This document shows, piece by piece, positions 1 to 11,849 of a stretch of DNA of 64,000 nt. The number at the start of each line of letters is the position of its first letter. The stretch's first letter is position 1. Source of the DNA: Prinia subflava (lineage: Eukaryota > Chordata > Aves > Passeriformes > Cisticolidae); NCBI RefSeq assembly GCF_021018805.1, contig NC_086259.1, positions 11,331,501 through 11,395,500 of the forward strand. Reading direction: 5' to 3'. The notes beneath the pieces were generated by a model. The model worked only from the letters and a program-made list of their open reading frames with translations, did no database searches and was not told the DNA's origin. The position numbers and the translations under genes were made by a program.

Positions 1-3000
1 TTTATTTAAATGGAAAATGAAATTATGGATCTGGGAGATCCCCGTGCTTTTACAAGCACTTAGTCAACTAAAATTCTCCCTGACGTTAAACAAGTCACTT
101 GCCAAGTGGTCTCATTTGAACCCAGCTGAGAAGTGGATAAGGGTTTTAGAGCTGAACCAGAGGCAGAGGGCTTGGCAGATTCTACCACATCTGAACTGTG
201 CCCCCAGTGCTGCCTCCTCTGTGGAAACTAATAAACCACACTGTTTCAGAAGAAAAAAATAGTATGACAAGCAATTAAGTGCTGTCAAGTCAATAACCTT
301 TTGTCATGAAGACACTTAATGGGGGAAAAATTCCCTTTTGGTTTATACTTCATTCTTCTTACAGATTGTTTGATGAAAAGTCACCTATTACATTATAAGC
401 AGAATTTTTTAAAAAAGAATTAGGTACATTCTTGGGTTAATTTTCCACAAGGAAATCAAGGAAAAGCATGGTTCTACTGGCCAAGATGACCATTCACTGG
501 AAATTGTGGCAATTTGTATTTAATAAAATTTAATTTCACCTGTAGACCAAACACACTCCAGACATTTAACTTCTCTTGTGTTTTCCTCCTAGTCCTTTGA
601 GGGAAAGAGTGAATATTCTTATCCTTCAGGATGAGAAGGAACTGCGAAGCACATGGCATAAAGATACTTCAAGACAATCATCTCTCCCATTTACTTTTAG
701 CATATAAGCACAATATAAAACTTGTTAAAACCAGATCATTTTCAACCACTTTCATAGCAACATTCTCCAGAATTTGTGTAAAAAGTTATCAAGAAGTTAA
801 ACATTTCTGTTCATCAGACACTAGGCTTCTGCTTAGAAAATATTGATAATTACTTAAAAATAATTTTGATCATGTTTTCAAATAGATGTAGAATTGCCAC
901 AAAAGACTAAATTAACATTATCTGCAGAAAATTGTTTTTATAACACTAGTGGCTGAAAAAAATAGCTTATTCATTGAATTAACCTGTCTTCTGAGCCATT
1001 CTACTTGTCAGATACAAGCAAAAGCTGCACTCTTTGGACCCATTTTGGCCAGCTGTTGCACAGAGTACATGAGGTAGCAGTACAGGAGGTCACAGTGCAG
1101 AGCAAGCACATATTCAGAGTTTTTCACTGCCATTTCCTACAAGCCTTTAGCACGGGCAGAATTTCAATCTCATTACTAGGTCACCCACTGCTCTCACTTC
1201 CTCTGTCAAAGAACTTTCCATGGCAAAAGTGACAGCCATTCAACAGCTATATTGAGGTCTTGTTGTGTTGCAGGGAGCAGTGTAAAAACACAAGGCTGGA
1301 CAAATAAATGCTTTGTTTCTTATCAGAATTGCTTCAACACCCAAGGGAAGCACAGGCAGAGCAGGACACCCTCCCTTTCCTCGTTGAGAGGAATGCAGCG
1401 GCTGAGGACCTGCACATCAAATTCCTGAGATGCTGCCAAAGGAAAAACAGCAGCATCCCACGGACCTGTCTCCCACCAAGCACGGCAGTGAATCTCAGCC
1501 ATGAGCAGGCCCAGGCAGAGAACTGATTGCAGGGGCACTGTGGGGGACACAGATCTGCTCTCCTCCTGTTACCGGGGCCGCACGGCTCCCGTGGTGACTC
1601 CTCACAGGACCTGCAGTAGCGCAGGGAAACCCCCGAAGGAAATGCAGCAGCAGAGCTATTGCCTATGGCAATGCCATGGAAAGAAGTGGTAGTGACAAGA
1701 TGACATTGAGAGTCTGACACTGTAGATTACCCCAGAACCATATCAAAATGACTCGCAGTTATCAGATCTAGATGACAATGAGACTCCGGCATCACTGTCA
1801 TCTATACTGAAAAAATAACTAAAAGCTACATGCCACTAGCCACAGGAATGGACAGGCATTACAGATATGCTGCAGCAATGCTGTCTGTGGCAAGGATGGT
1901 ACAGAAGCTTTGATAATTAACCTAAACCAAACTCACACAATTTTGTGGTTTTTTGTTAAAGGAAAAAATATATGCATGAATACTGTGATTAATCTAGGGA
2001 TAATTCATCTAACAATCACAGAGCAAAGTGCTGGTAATTGAACAATATCAATTAGATGTCAATAAATATTGAATTAGTACTCATCATTCTGATGTGCAGA
2101 ATGGCAAGGATGGATGCATCAGGCTAACAAATTGGGTACCGGATGGAAAACCTTCTGCATTCCAAATGCCCTCCTGTGAGTAGCATCCAGCAATCCTATC
2201 TGGAGGCATTAGGCACAAGACACATTAACAGTCAGCAAACTCAGGCTACGTGCAAGGGCAGGCACACAAGGGCTCTGCTACTCACAGTGTGGTACTCCCA
2301 AATCAGTTCTCTGACAGACCCTGAGCAATAAGGCAAGTGGCACTGGTGACTGTGAGCAGACAGCAAGGGAAGAGGGACAGCTGCAATTATTAGGAACAGT
2401 CAACAGCAATATCCTACAGGCAAGGAAAGAACATGCCCATGTATGAACAGATGAAAATATAACACACTTTTTCTCTCCCTTTTTTCCAATGAAAATATGT
2501 TAAATAGTATGTTTCTTTTTCCATTAAAATAGTTTTACCAGAACACTGTTGTAAGTGCTGCCCAAAAAACTCAATTTCTCTTCCTACAAAATTTTAGAAG
2601 AAAAAGCATCTAAATTTTTATTTCAAAGGAAAATGAGATGCTTCAGACTGACCACGGAGTCATTTGTCTTTTATTGCCACACTTGTTTTTCTCTTCCTTT
2701 TTCCTTTTCATTGAAGTCATACATGGAAACTACAAGCTAATGAAACAATGATGAACATCTACTTCAATAACACAAGAATTCTCAAATGTGCTTTGTTTGT
2801 TTTGTTTTTTCTGCAAAATTAACACATTAGAGACTATTTACCACTGTACAAAATTCCTTTCTTTATTTATGAAAGCTACATCTTTACTATCATGATGTGA
2901 AATGAAAAGCCTCCTGTACTTGTTGCATACAATTAAGCTGCAACAAAAGCCAGCCCAAGCCATTTCACATTTCATAGGGCTGCAATTATTCTTTAACTGT

Positions 3001-3129
3001 TAGAATATGCTGTCCCCCAGGAGCTAATTACAGAAAAGCTCTCATCACATACAAGAAACACACAAACAAATCCTTCAAGCACAAAGCAAATGTTCAACAT
3101 TAAAGAGATGCATTCAGGAAGTCACACCA
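1..3129. other. Non-coding, A+T-rich DNA
   Basis: No gene, RNA or mobile element is recognisable. Stops are frequent in all six frames. A more G+C-rich patch at about 1320-1720 carries overlapping short open frames on both strands, which is what higher G+C produces by chance, and none shows a domain. The stretch at 2930-3060 has several homeodomain-type words (CAATTA, CTAATTAC) and could be regulatory, but nothing beyond that supports it. Confidence 0.6.
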
Positions 3130-3710
3130 ATCAGTTTGGTTCAGCTAATTACTAATCTGATTTCTGGAGTAGTTGCATTAGATAATTATGATGCCCATTC
3201 ACAACTTGAAAGCCAGGACTCTGATTATAATAAAGATCTAGGACTCAAAATAAAAGTAAGGGCAAAGTATGAAAAATACATCAGAACGGGGCTGATGGGG
3301 TGCGTTTGTTTATTGCCGGCACTTCCTTCGGCTCTTTGCTTTGGAAGGCCCCATCCAGAGTTTGCTGAACCCAGCAGGAAGATTTCCATTGATATCACTG
3401 CCATTTGGATCAGGCCCAGAATAGCAAGGCATGGCTTTGCCTTGCAGATTACATTCATGAGGTGCCCAGGAAGGAGCTTTCGTTGCTCGTTTTAGCCGCG
3501 TTCCCAGCAGCCGGAGGAGCCCATCCCGCGGTCACTGCCAGCCTCTCACCGCCGTCCTCCAGGGCCCAGAGAGAGGCAGCCAGCTCTGATAAGAATGAAA
3601 CTCTTCAAAGGCCCCATTGTAAATGGGCTTTAACTCACATTTTGCTTGGTTTCAGCTTCTGCAGGGTTTTTTCTTCTTCCAGCAAGTTGTTTGATGACAT
3701 TTGAGCCTTT
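3130..3710. promoter_or_regulatory. Candidate regulatory element with a small CpG cluster
   Basis: This patch differs from its surroundings. Nine CpG dinucleotides fall within 74 bp (3481-3554), including a CCGCGG palindrome at 3526-3531, while flanking DNA is almost free of CpG. A 7-bp inverted repeat, CAAGGCA / TGCCTTG, lies at 3425-3444 with a 6-nt spacer. Homeodomain-type words (CTAATTACTAATC) lie at 3145-3157. CpG retention suggests an unmethylated regulatory element, but the cluster is far too short for a CpG island by the usual criteria. A 119-codon open frame (3136-3495) covers part of it; it has no domain I recognise and I do not call it a gene. This is inference from composition only. 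Confidence 0.25.
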
Positions 3711-5647
3711 ATAAAGATGCATAACTCAGAATACAAGGCACAACAATCTTTCTCATTTCTGACCCAGCTGAAGCTCCTATTAGTCCACTGTAGTTTATAC
3801 CTGAGACTGGCAAAAATTTTCTTGATGAAACACTACTAATGATGCTTTATAGTAAAATACTGTTCTAACTAAATATCTGATGAAGTAAATATACTGAGTT
3901 CAGTTATCAGTCTAGCCCTTAGTTTCTGCTCCCTTTTAAAGACTTCACCAGATACAAGGGATAAAAGTCTTTTAAAGCCCATGAACACATCTACAGGTAG
4001 CAACTCATTGCAAGTGACAACCCAAGTATAGGAGCAAAAAATTAGGAATTAAAACTTTTCATGAAGTTACAGCCTTGCACATCTGGCACCAGCCAGAGGA
4101 GTACTACTAAGCCATTGTATGCATTAAAATAAATACAAAAAATGCAGAAATTAACCTGTCATTTTCATCATTACCATATGTAATGCCTTAATATCTGAGG
4201 AATGTATGGTGACATTAAATAACTGAAATTTAAATGTTGAGCTTTAGGCAAGTGAACCAGCTTCAGCAGAATGTACTTGGTGGTCCTTTGCCGAGCTGGG
4301 GCAAAAGTAGAGATTAAAATCCCATATTTAAAACTAATTAAAGAATAAATGAAGACATTTCAGCTGCAGCTTGAGGTTTATATAGAACCCAAGAATAAAA
4401 CAAATAGAAGAGATAAAGGCTAAAAAAACAAATATCAGAAGCAAATTTCCCACAGATTAATATCCCTTGAGATTAATCAGCAACAGATTCACATTGTAGG
4501 GTCACAAAACCTATGTGTCCTTGAGAGGGTGCTCCTGCTCAGCCCACCATGTAGGTACTGATCACACTGCTTTGTACCACCCCATCTACAAAATCACAAG
4601 AGTTGTTAAAGATTTTTTTGTTGGTTAAAACCTCCCAAAAATAAAATATCCATTCAGACTGGCATTCCTCCACCTCAGTATCTCAAATAAGGCAGAACTG
4701 TACTATTAAATTGTTTGCACATAGTCACACTGGACACTTTTCTGAAGCATTAAGGTGAAAGAGATTCTTTGCTGCTGTTAAACTAAATGAATGAGAGTTA
4801 CAAATCTGTATTTCAAAGTCAATAGACTACAATATTTACAGGGCTGCCATATGTGATAGCTTAAAATTCAAAACCAAACGAAAATTGTGTGGGGTGGAAA
4901 CTAATGTTATGGAATCTGAACCAAGGCTACATTTATATTTCACTTTAATGCTCTAGCTGTTTAATCAAAATATGAATAAAAGGTCTAAAAGACCAACACG
5001 CAAAAATATCATAGTTCTGGAATTTAGCTTTAGCTTCCTATTGTCAACCAATTACTGTGTAATTTTTTCCCTGTGACTGAATAACTAACTGTTAGCAAAT
5101 AATGAAAAGGCAATTACAGCAGAGCTTTGTTCATATTACCTTCTTCATTTTATTCAGGCTATAATTATTGTCAGTGCTGGAGGCTTACTGTACCATGTAA
5201 GTGGCACCAGGGAAGAAAATGGAATGGGCTGGTGCATGGAAAATTGCAAATGTCACAGCTACCTTCATCATCACCGTTGGACTTCAGAGATTAAAAAAAA
5301 TAAGCAGTAAAAAGCTCTCCACGTACGTTTTGCAAATTCTGTACCTCAATCTGTTGCAAAGGATGATAAACTGGTAGAAGGAAAAAATTCAAATATAGCG
5401 GTTTTTTTCTTTTTTTTATTCTTAACCTCTGCTGCCCACCTCCCCTGAACATTTTTACTAGTATTTAATTCCCAGAGGACAGTTCCTTTTTGCCACAGTG
5501 TGCCTGGAAACAAACTCATGGAAATATTCTTATAGCAGCAGTTCTCATTAAGGATGTCCATGCCATTCTGTAACACAGTGGCATATAAATGATGTATTTT
5601 ATGGGGTTAGATCTTTACTTCTTTGCCACATACAGACAGATCCCTTT
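3711..5647. other. Non-coding, A+T-rich DNA
   Basis: No gene or repeat is recognisable. The stretch 5030-5230 is rich in AATTA-type words and could be an old regulatory sequence, but I have no evidence beyond composition. Confidence 0.6.
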
Positions 5648-5677
5648 AAAAAAACAAAAAACAAAAAACAAAAAAAA
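5648..5677. repeat. A-rich simple repeat, (CAAAAA)n-like
   Basis: Thirty nucleotides made only of A with three single C interruptions, giving a degenerate CAAAAA pattern. No poly(A) signal or element body precedes it, so I treat it as simple sequence and not as a retrocopy tail. Confidence 0.8.
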
Positions 5678-6729
5678 CCACCCCACTATGACCTGTGTGT
5701 ACAGATTTTGTGTGCCATACTTAGGGCCTGACATAGATCATTTATTTTAACCATTGCTTCTCTGGGCTTCTAATACGTATCAGAAATGAAAGTGTGATAT
5801 TTTATTTTACTTTTTTTCTTTTTTTTTAGAAAGAAATAACATCCCTGTGTATCATTCACATTGTTTTTCCTTTGCATTGTTGTTTACAAGAGATAAACTC
5901 AGTAAAACTATATTTGATGCATTTTATTCATGTGTAGTGTTGCAATTGCTTTTAAAATATGTAAATCATTATATAGCTAGTTAATTTTTCGGTATAAAAT
6001 AAGGCTGACATACATTAAAAGACATCATAGCTTGATGCTGACTTGTGTTTAAACTTGCTTCCAAACTGACTGGCAAATTTTGGTATAAATTGCTTAATAT
6101 AATGCATGATAATTCTTCTGATCTAGGTTAGTAGAAGACGAAATGCATCTTTATAGTTTCATAAAATTGAGCTGCTTTGTACTTTCATGGATCTTCGTGT
6201 CAGATACATGTATATTCATCATTTTTCTTTAGTATTTTAGTGCTGGCTGTTCATCTTCTACTACTGTTGCTGAAGTAGGCACTTCCACAAACACTGCATT
6301 CATAACCCAACATTTATAATTGTTTCTCCTTGATACAGTATTTGGCCATTCAGTGTCCCCCAGCCTCTGAGCACTCTCACGATTAGAGGAGTCAGGTTTT
6401 GGAGACTGCTTCACTCAAAGAAAACAAAGTGAATTCCAGCAGGAGACTGTAAGTCTTCCATAAAAATGCACAGATGGAAAACAGAAGCATAATGGGAAAT
6501 GGCATCAAGTGAATTCACAAAAATAGAAAAATAGAAGATGCCTCTCCTAGGCTCCTTTGCAGCCCTAATCTGCTTTCATGCTGCCCTTTTCCTCCCAGGA
6601 ATGATGATCAATGTCCTTCTCCAGGAGGTGGGAAGGAGAATTTGGGTTCCTGTTCCCCTGGCTGATCTTGGGCCAGGGCAGGGTTAGGGAGGTGATTTCC
6701 CACACTGGATTTCTGAGAGCACCACCCTG
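5678..6729. other. Non-coding DNA upstream of the minisatellite
   Basis: A+T-rich until about 6540, then more G+C-rich and C/T-rich towards the tandem array. No gene, element or RNA is visible. The open frame that enters the array from 6611 is an extension of the stop-free repeat. Confidence 0.6.
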
Positions 6730-7405
6730 CTCCTTCAGCTGGGATGGCTCTGGGGCTCCTTCAGCTGGGATGGCTCTGGGACTCCTTCCTTCAGCTGGGA
6801 TGGTTCTGGGGCTCCTTCCTTCAGCTGGGACGGCTCTGGGGCTCCTTCCTTCAGCTGGGATGGTTCTGGAGCTCCTTCAGCTGGGATGGCTCTGGGGCTC
6901 CTTCCTTCAGCTGGGACGGCTCTGGGGCTCCTTCCTTCAGCTGGGATGGTTCTGGAGCTCCTTCAGCTGGGATGGCTCTGGGACTCCTTCCTTCAGCTGG
7001 GATGGCTCTGGTGCTCCTTCCTTCAACTGGGATGGCTCTGGAGCTCCTTCAGCTGGGATGGCTCTGGGACTCCTTCCTTCAGCTGGGATGGCTCTGGTGC
7101 TCCTTCCTTCAGCTGGGATGGCTCTGGAGCTCCTTCAGCTGGGATGGCTCTGGTGCTCCTTCCTTCAGCTGGGATGGTTCTGGAGCTCCTTCAGCTGGGA
7201 TGGCTCTGGGGCTCCTTCAGCTTGGATGGCTCTGGGGCTCCTTCAGCTTGGATGGCTCTGGGGCTCCTTCCTTCAGCTTGGATGGTTCTGGAGCTCCTTC
7301 CTTCAGCTGGGATGGCCCTGGAGCTCCTTCCTTCAGCTGGGATGGCCCTGGGGCTCCTTCAGCTGGGTTGGCTCTGGAGCTCCTTCAGCTGGGATGGCTC
7401 TGGGG
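6730..7405. repeat. Minisatellite, 24 units of 26 or 30 bp with 86-bp higher-order period
   Basis: I parsed this 676-bp stretch into 24 contiguous units: 11 short (26 bp) and 13 long (30 bp), which sum exactly to 676. The short unit begins CTCCTTCAGCTGGGATGG and ends CTCTGGGG. The long unit differs by one extra CTTC near its start (CTCCTTCCTTCAG). Variants occur at fixed positions: GGCTC/GGTTC/GGCCC, terminal GGGG/GGGA/GGAG/GGTG, and CAGCTT in place of CAGCTG in units 18-20. Units 4 to 15 form four successive 86-bp blocks (long-long-short): 6812-6897, 6898-6983, 6984-7069 and 7070-7155. The first two differ at one base, the last two at three. Twenty of the 24 units contain the E-box CAGCTG. 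No stop codon occurs in any plus-strand frame, so three long frames run through it (to 7510, 7472 and 7485). They encode only low-complexity Ser-Trp-Asp-Gly-type or Leu-rich repeats and are not genes. The array probably varies in length between individuals, as minisatellites usually do. Confidence 0.97.
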
Positions 7406-10087
7406 CTGCTGCCATGGAACAGCACAGGGGCTTTTGGCACCCCTTGCCTCTATGGACAAGACCAACAATTAAGCCCAGAATATAAATCACTGCCTTTCTG
7501 CTCCCAATGACTCAGAAACTACACTAAGATAATATGCTTGTCATTTTTATAGCTAATGTCTGCATTTTTTAATGATTTATTTAATTCGTTAAACCTTTCA
7601 TAACTTTGATATCAGAAATTGCCACATCCTTGTGAAAATGATCAAAAGGCATCATATTAGAAAAAATATTAAGCACTTATTTTTTGGAGGGCAGAATAAG
7701 GAGTCATAGAAAATGTTTTGGACCTAACTACTTAAGAAAAAAGTAATTCTAATTAATGTAATTTAGTAGAGACATCCAGCACTACTTTTTTTCCCCTAGG
7801 TTTAGCCAGCAAAGACTACAGAAACTGCTTTTGTGCAAGCTCCCTCTTCCAGATAGGAGAATTAACTATAGAATACCCTTGAACCAGAACAGCTCACAGA
7901 GCAGGGGAAGGGATCAGGATCACACCACATGCTTTACAATGTCTGAACTTTATTCCCTGTTAATTAGATGGAAAAGAACTGAAAGTAAACACAGTTGGTC
8001 ATCCCAGGCAAGGGACATATTGGTACATGGCACCCAATGTAGAGTTCATCACCAAGAGAAAAATACATCAGTGTGTGCAACTTTGCTCTCTCTGAAGGCT
8101 CTCCATAACAGTTTCAGGGTTTTGTGCTTTGTTTTAAACACCTGCTGCCAAAATCTAAAGATTTCCAGCTTCCTACTGACTTTTTACCCAGCATTTTCAT
8201 GTGAGTGTCTTTACACAGTCTCTCAGATTTTGCTTTGTCACATGAGTGTGAGGTTAGTCTTACTACCATGAGGTGACTTCTTTCAGAAGAAGTTAACATC
8301 AGGGGTATAACTTGATTAACTTCATTACTTTAATTTAACTTCCACACTAGCTAAATTTCTAAGTGTGTCTATCCTGTTGATTGCAAAGAGATATCACCTC
8401 ACACCAGCCATCCATCCAGCCATCTGATCCAAGAGCCCTGAAACCAAAACTGGAGCCTTTTAATCCCACTGAAGGAGCATTGCTGGGCCTGCCAGAGTGA
8501 AAGGCTGATATGCCAAAAACCTTTCCCATAAAGTACTTTTTAAAGCATGGATCAACATTATTCATAGAACACTTGTCACAACTGGCCTTATATTTAGAAA
8601 CACTGAGAGCTTTCACAATCTGATTGTGGAGAGCAGCACTTACCAAGAATTATATCCCCCACACACAACATTGCTCCACAGTGAATTTATTCCATCTGAA
8701 ATTCCCCTGATGTGGAGGCCCAAATTTCCAGCATTCCCCCTCTCCCTGTGATGCACTGACAACAGCAAAACTGTCTGTAGTCTCACAGGCAATGTGAGCC
8801 CAAGGGGGAGTGAACCCTGGTTATTCTGCAACTGCAGAAGCCTGTGCGGTACCCACAGGAAAAGCTCTGCCTCTTGCTCTCCAACTACACAACTGCAATT
8901 GTAGTTACGTGTCTGGGTATTCAATTAATGCCTGTAAACTGCAGACGCCTTAATAGAATAATAATAATTCAACAGTCTTATAGAAGTTATATTCAATTCT
9001 TAGTTTAACTCATGATCCAAGGGCAGATCAATGGCTTAAATAGTTTGTTTTTGTTTTTCTAAGTAACAGTATATCTGGGAAATGGGAGTAAAATCAATTG
9101 CATACAGACAGCACAGTAAGGACATTTCCCTTTTTATACATTTTCCCTGGCAATGCTTTGGGACCTTTGTGGTCTGTGGTCATTTTTCAGCCCTCTGTGT
9201 CAACAAAAACAGACTTTTCAGCTCCAAAAGAAATGCATCACACATTAAATCCTTACCAAATTTAAGCCTACTTTATCATTTTTTAGATCCTGAATAATAT
9301 CATAAACTTTTGGGATTACAGAAATAATAATGACCAGAGCCCAGGCAATTTAAGCCTGCTGTGCTAATCACAGAGTAGAAAGTCTTTTATAATAACATCT
9401 ATATGCTAGAAAAATAAAGATTTCAAACCACCCAAACCCCTGCTCTTTCCATTCCCTACAACAATGCAGAGGTCATTGCTGAGATAGTGACGCACATCCT
9501 CCGAGCCATTCAGTTTGTATCCCAACACGGATGAAAAACAATCTCATCACTTTTTTTTTCATTTAAAAAAACAAAACCACTATTTCTTAAAACCAATAAT
9601 AAAAAAAATCCCCTGATTTATTGAAAAACGTAGTATGATGTCAGTGTGAATTAATGTTTCCCATAGGCATACTAATAAGCTCCATGACATAATAACTTGT
9701 TATACTACACCAGTGGGACCTTAAAATTATTCCAAAGATAACATAACACAACACTTGAAGCAGCAGGAAACTTCCAGCATGCTTTTAGATGTTTTACAGT
9801 GTTACTAATCTTTGAATTGCTTGGAAAAACTGAAAGGAAACAGAATATTTAAAATTGGAAGCACTGCAGCTAGAAAATGACTCCATTCCAAATTCCAAAT
9901 GTGCACAGGAGATTAATGTCAACGTAAAAGAAAAAAAAGCAGCAGAAGGGGGGAAGTTATTAAATGCACTTTCTATGTTGGATATCTGCCTTTTGGTAGT
10001 CCAGTAAAAATCTGTTTTTATTTGGCTGAGTTATGAGGGTTTAAAAGAACAGACTTGCACACACACCAATTTCTTATTAATGAGAGG
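7406..10087. other. Non-coding DNA downstream of the minisatellite
   Basis: The first 30 bases look like a degenerate repeat edge, then the sequence returns to A+T-rich background. A 146-codon open frame at 7831-8271 has no recognisable domain. The stretch 9470-9540 retains four CpGs, including a CRE/AP-1-like TGACGCA at 9487-9493, and is otherwise unremarkable. Confidence 0.6.
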
Positions 10088-10107
10088 TTTTATTTATTTA
10101 TTTATTT
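10088..10107. repeat. (TTTA)n microsatellite
   Basis: Five units of a TTTA tetranucleotide (20 nt), uninterrupted. Confidence 0.85.
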
Positions 10108-11834
10108 GCTAATGAAATTTAAGCTAATGATTGCCCAGCAACAACACCAGGACATGCTTGAGAAAAGCAGAGACTGCTTTTTCTGAAGCACATAAGGATA
10201 CCATCTAATGTTAAAATCCCTATGAAGTCAAACTAGAAATTAGTGCAGTGCAAGCTAATAACTCTGCATGGTGTAGCAATGTGCTCTCCAGGACTAAACA
10301 CTCCAAGCAGACAAAAAAATAGATAATTAAGTAGTGTGGTTCAGTTCACTAAACTGTCAGAATTTGTACTTTAATCTCCATATTCAAACCATTAATTCAA
10401 ACAAGTCACTGGAGATGTAAGGGAGGAACCATAGATCTCTCAAAGAAAGGCCACCAAGTGAGTGCTTGGGCAAAGATCTCAGTGTCCACCTAGCAAGGCC
10501 AAAAAGGTGCTCCAGTGTGAGACAGAGCCCCTGAGGGGTACAGGGAAGGTGCTGAGCAAGGGCTGCCACAAGCCCAGGCTCCAGCTCCAGCTGCCAGGGA
10601 AGCTCCCTGCCCTGTGCAGCCAGCCCCTGCTCCCCTCAGCCCTCTCACACGGCAGGGCTTGATGGAGGGGCAGATCCCTGCCCAGCCTCCACAGCTCTGC
10701 CTGAGCATGCTCTGGACTCTGCAAAGCTCTGGCCTTATGGCTTGTGTGTCTTGGACAAAGACACTCCTCCCTCCTCCCAGTTATTGAAATTTCTGTGTGT
10801 CTGACATCACATTTACCGCATCATCTCTTTGAACCAGCTTCCTTCATGTCCGGTTTTGTTTCACCACCATTTCCACTTGGCCTTGCTAAGACATGTACCA
10901 CAATTCTCTGCTTGTTCATTTCTTAAATGATAACATAACCCTGATCATTGCTCCCAGCTAAACTGTACAGTGCTCAACCAAAGCTAAAAATGAATATTGC
11001 ATGCAAAAAATGTTAACCTTTGATCCAGACACATCTCTGGAATAAGTGATCATGTTGTGCTGCAACCCTTTGATCACTCACACAAAAATTGGAACCATTT
11101 GCAATAGTAAAGCTTGTGATTTGCACATAAACCAGACCCGAAGGGATGGTTTACAGAAGGCTGTACTATCCACACGTGACACTAGGAATGCTTGTCCAGT
11201 CCTAACACAGTGGCCATGCACTAAAACCACTCCCATCGTGGGTCCAACATGGGTTAAACCCAAGTTTCTACTCAAAAGCCCTGCAGAAGGAAGCAGGATG
11301 GTGTGTCTGAAACAATAAATCACCCCAACCTCAACGAGCAAGTGATCTCACATTACCAGGTACTGTGGGAGAAGCAGCCAGGGCAGCTCTGAAAGCTCCA
11401 TCAGCCATGAAAGATTCGGTTTCCTATTCATTCACTCAACTGTTTCAACATCATGGGAATCTACAACAACCGTGTGAAACCATTTTCCACAGTGAACCTA
11501 GAACACCTGGGGAGCTCTTTGTAGTCTCTGCCAAGCAGCTATCTTTAAAAGGAAGGATAAACTGCAATCTGAAAATGTCAGATACAGACCACTACTGGTA
11601 CAATGGCAAGGCACAGTCAAGCAGAGAGAAGGGGTGCAGTAGGATGGATGCTTTGGGCTAGATAAAGAATAGGATGGAAATAAATGTAAAGAATTATATG
11701 GAAAAGGAAGTACTTTAAGAGTATGCAAAGGCTACCAAAGGATTGAACAAACACAGCAGCAGAGATGAACAGAAAGTGATACACCAGTAATTTTGAAATT
11801 TACTATTCCCACAATCCACAGAGAACAGGCAAAG
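10108..11834. other. Non-coding DNA with a G+C-rich patch
   Basis: A G+C-rich, CpG-poor patch at about 10480-10730 opens short frames on both strands (up to 81 codons), none with a domain. Such patches recur in this window (24490-24950, 45780-46020, 48480-48960, 57000-57440). I could not match this one to a repeat family. Confidence 0.55.
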
Positions 11835-11849
11835 AAAAAAAAAAAAAAA
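11835..11849. repeat. A15 homopolymer
   Basis: Fifteen consecutive A within a short A-rich segment. No element body or AATAAA precedes it closely enough to suggest a retrocopy. Confidence 0.8.

Noticed and set aside
6611..7510. Possible repetitive protein gene across the minisatellite
   Set aside because: All three plus-strand frames are open for the same trivial reason (no stop in the unit), and the frame shifts at every 26-bp unit.
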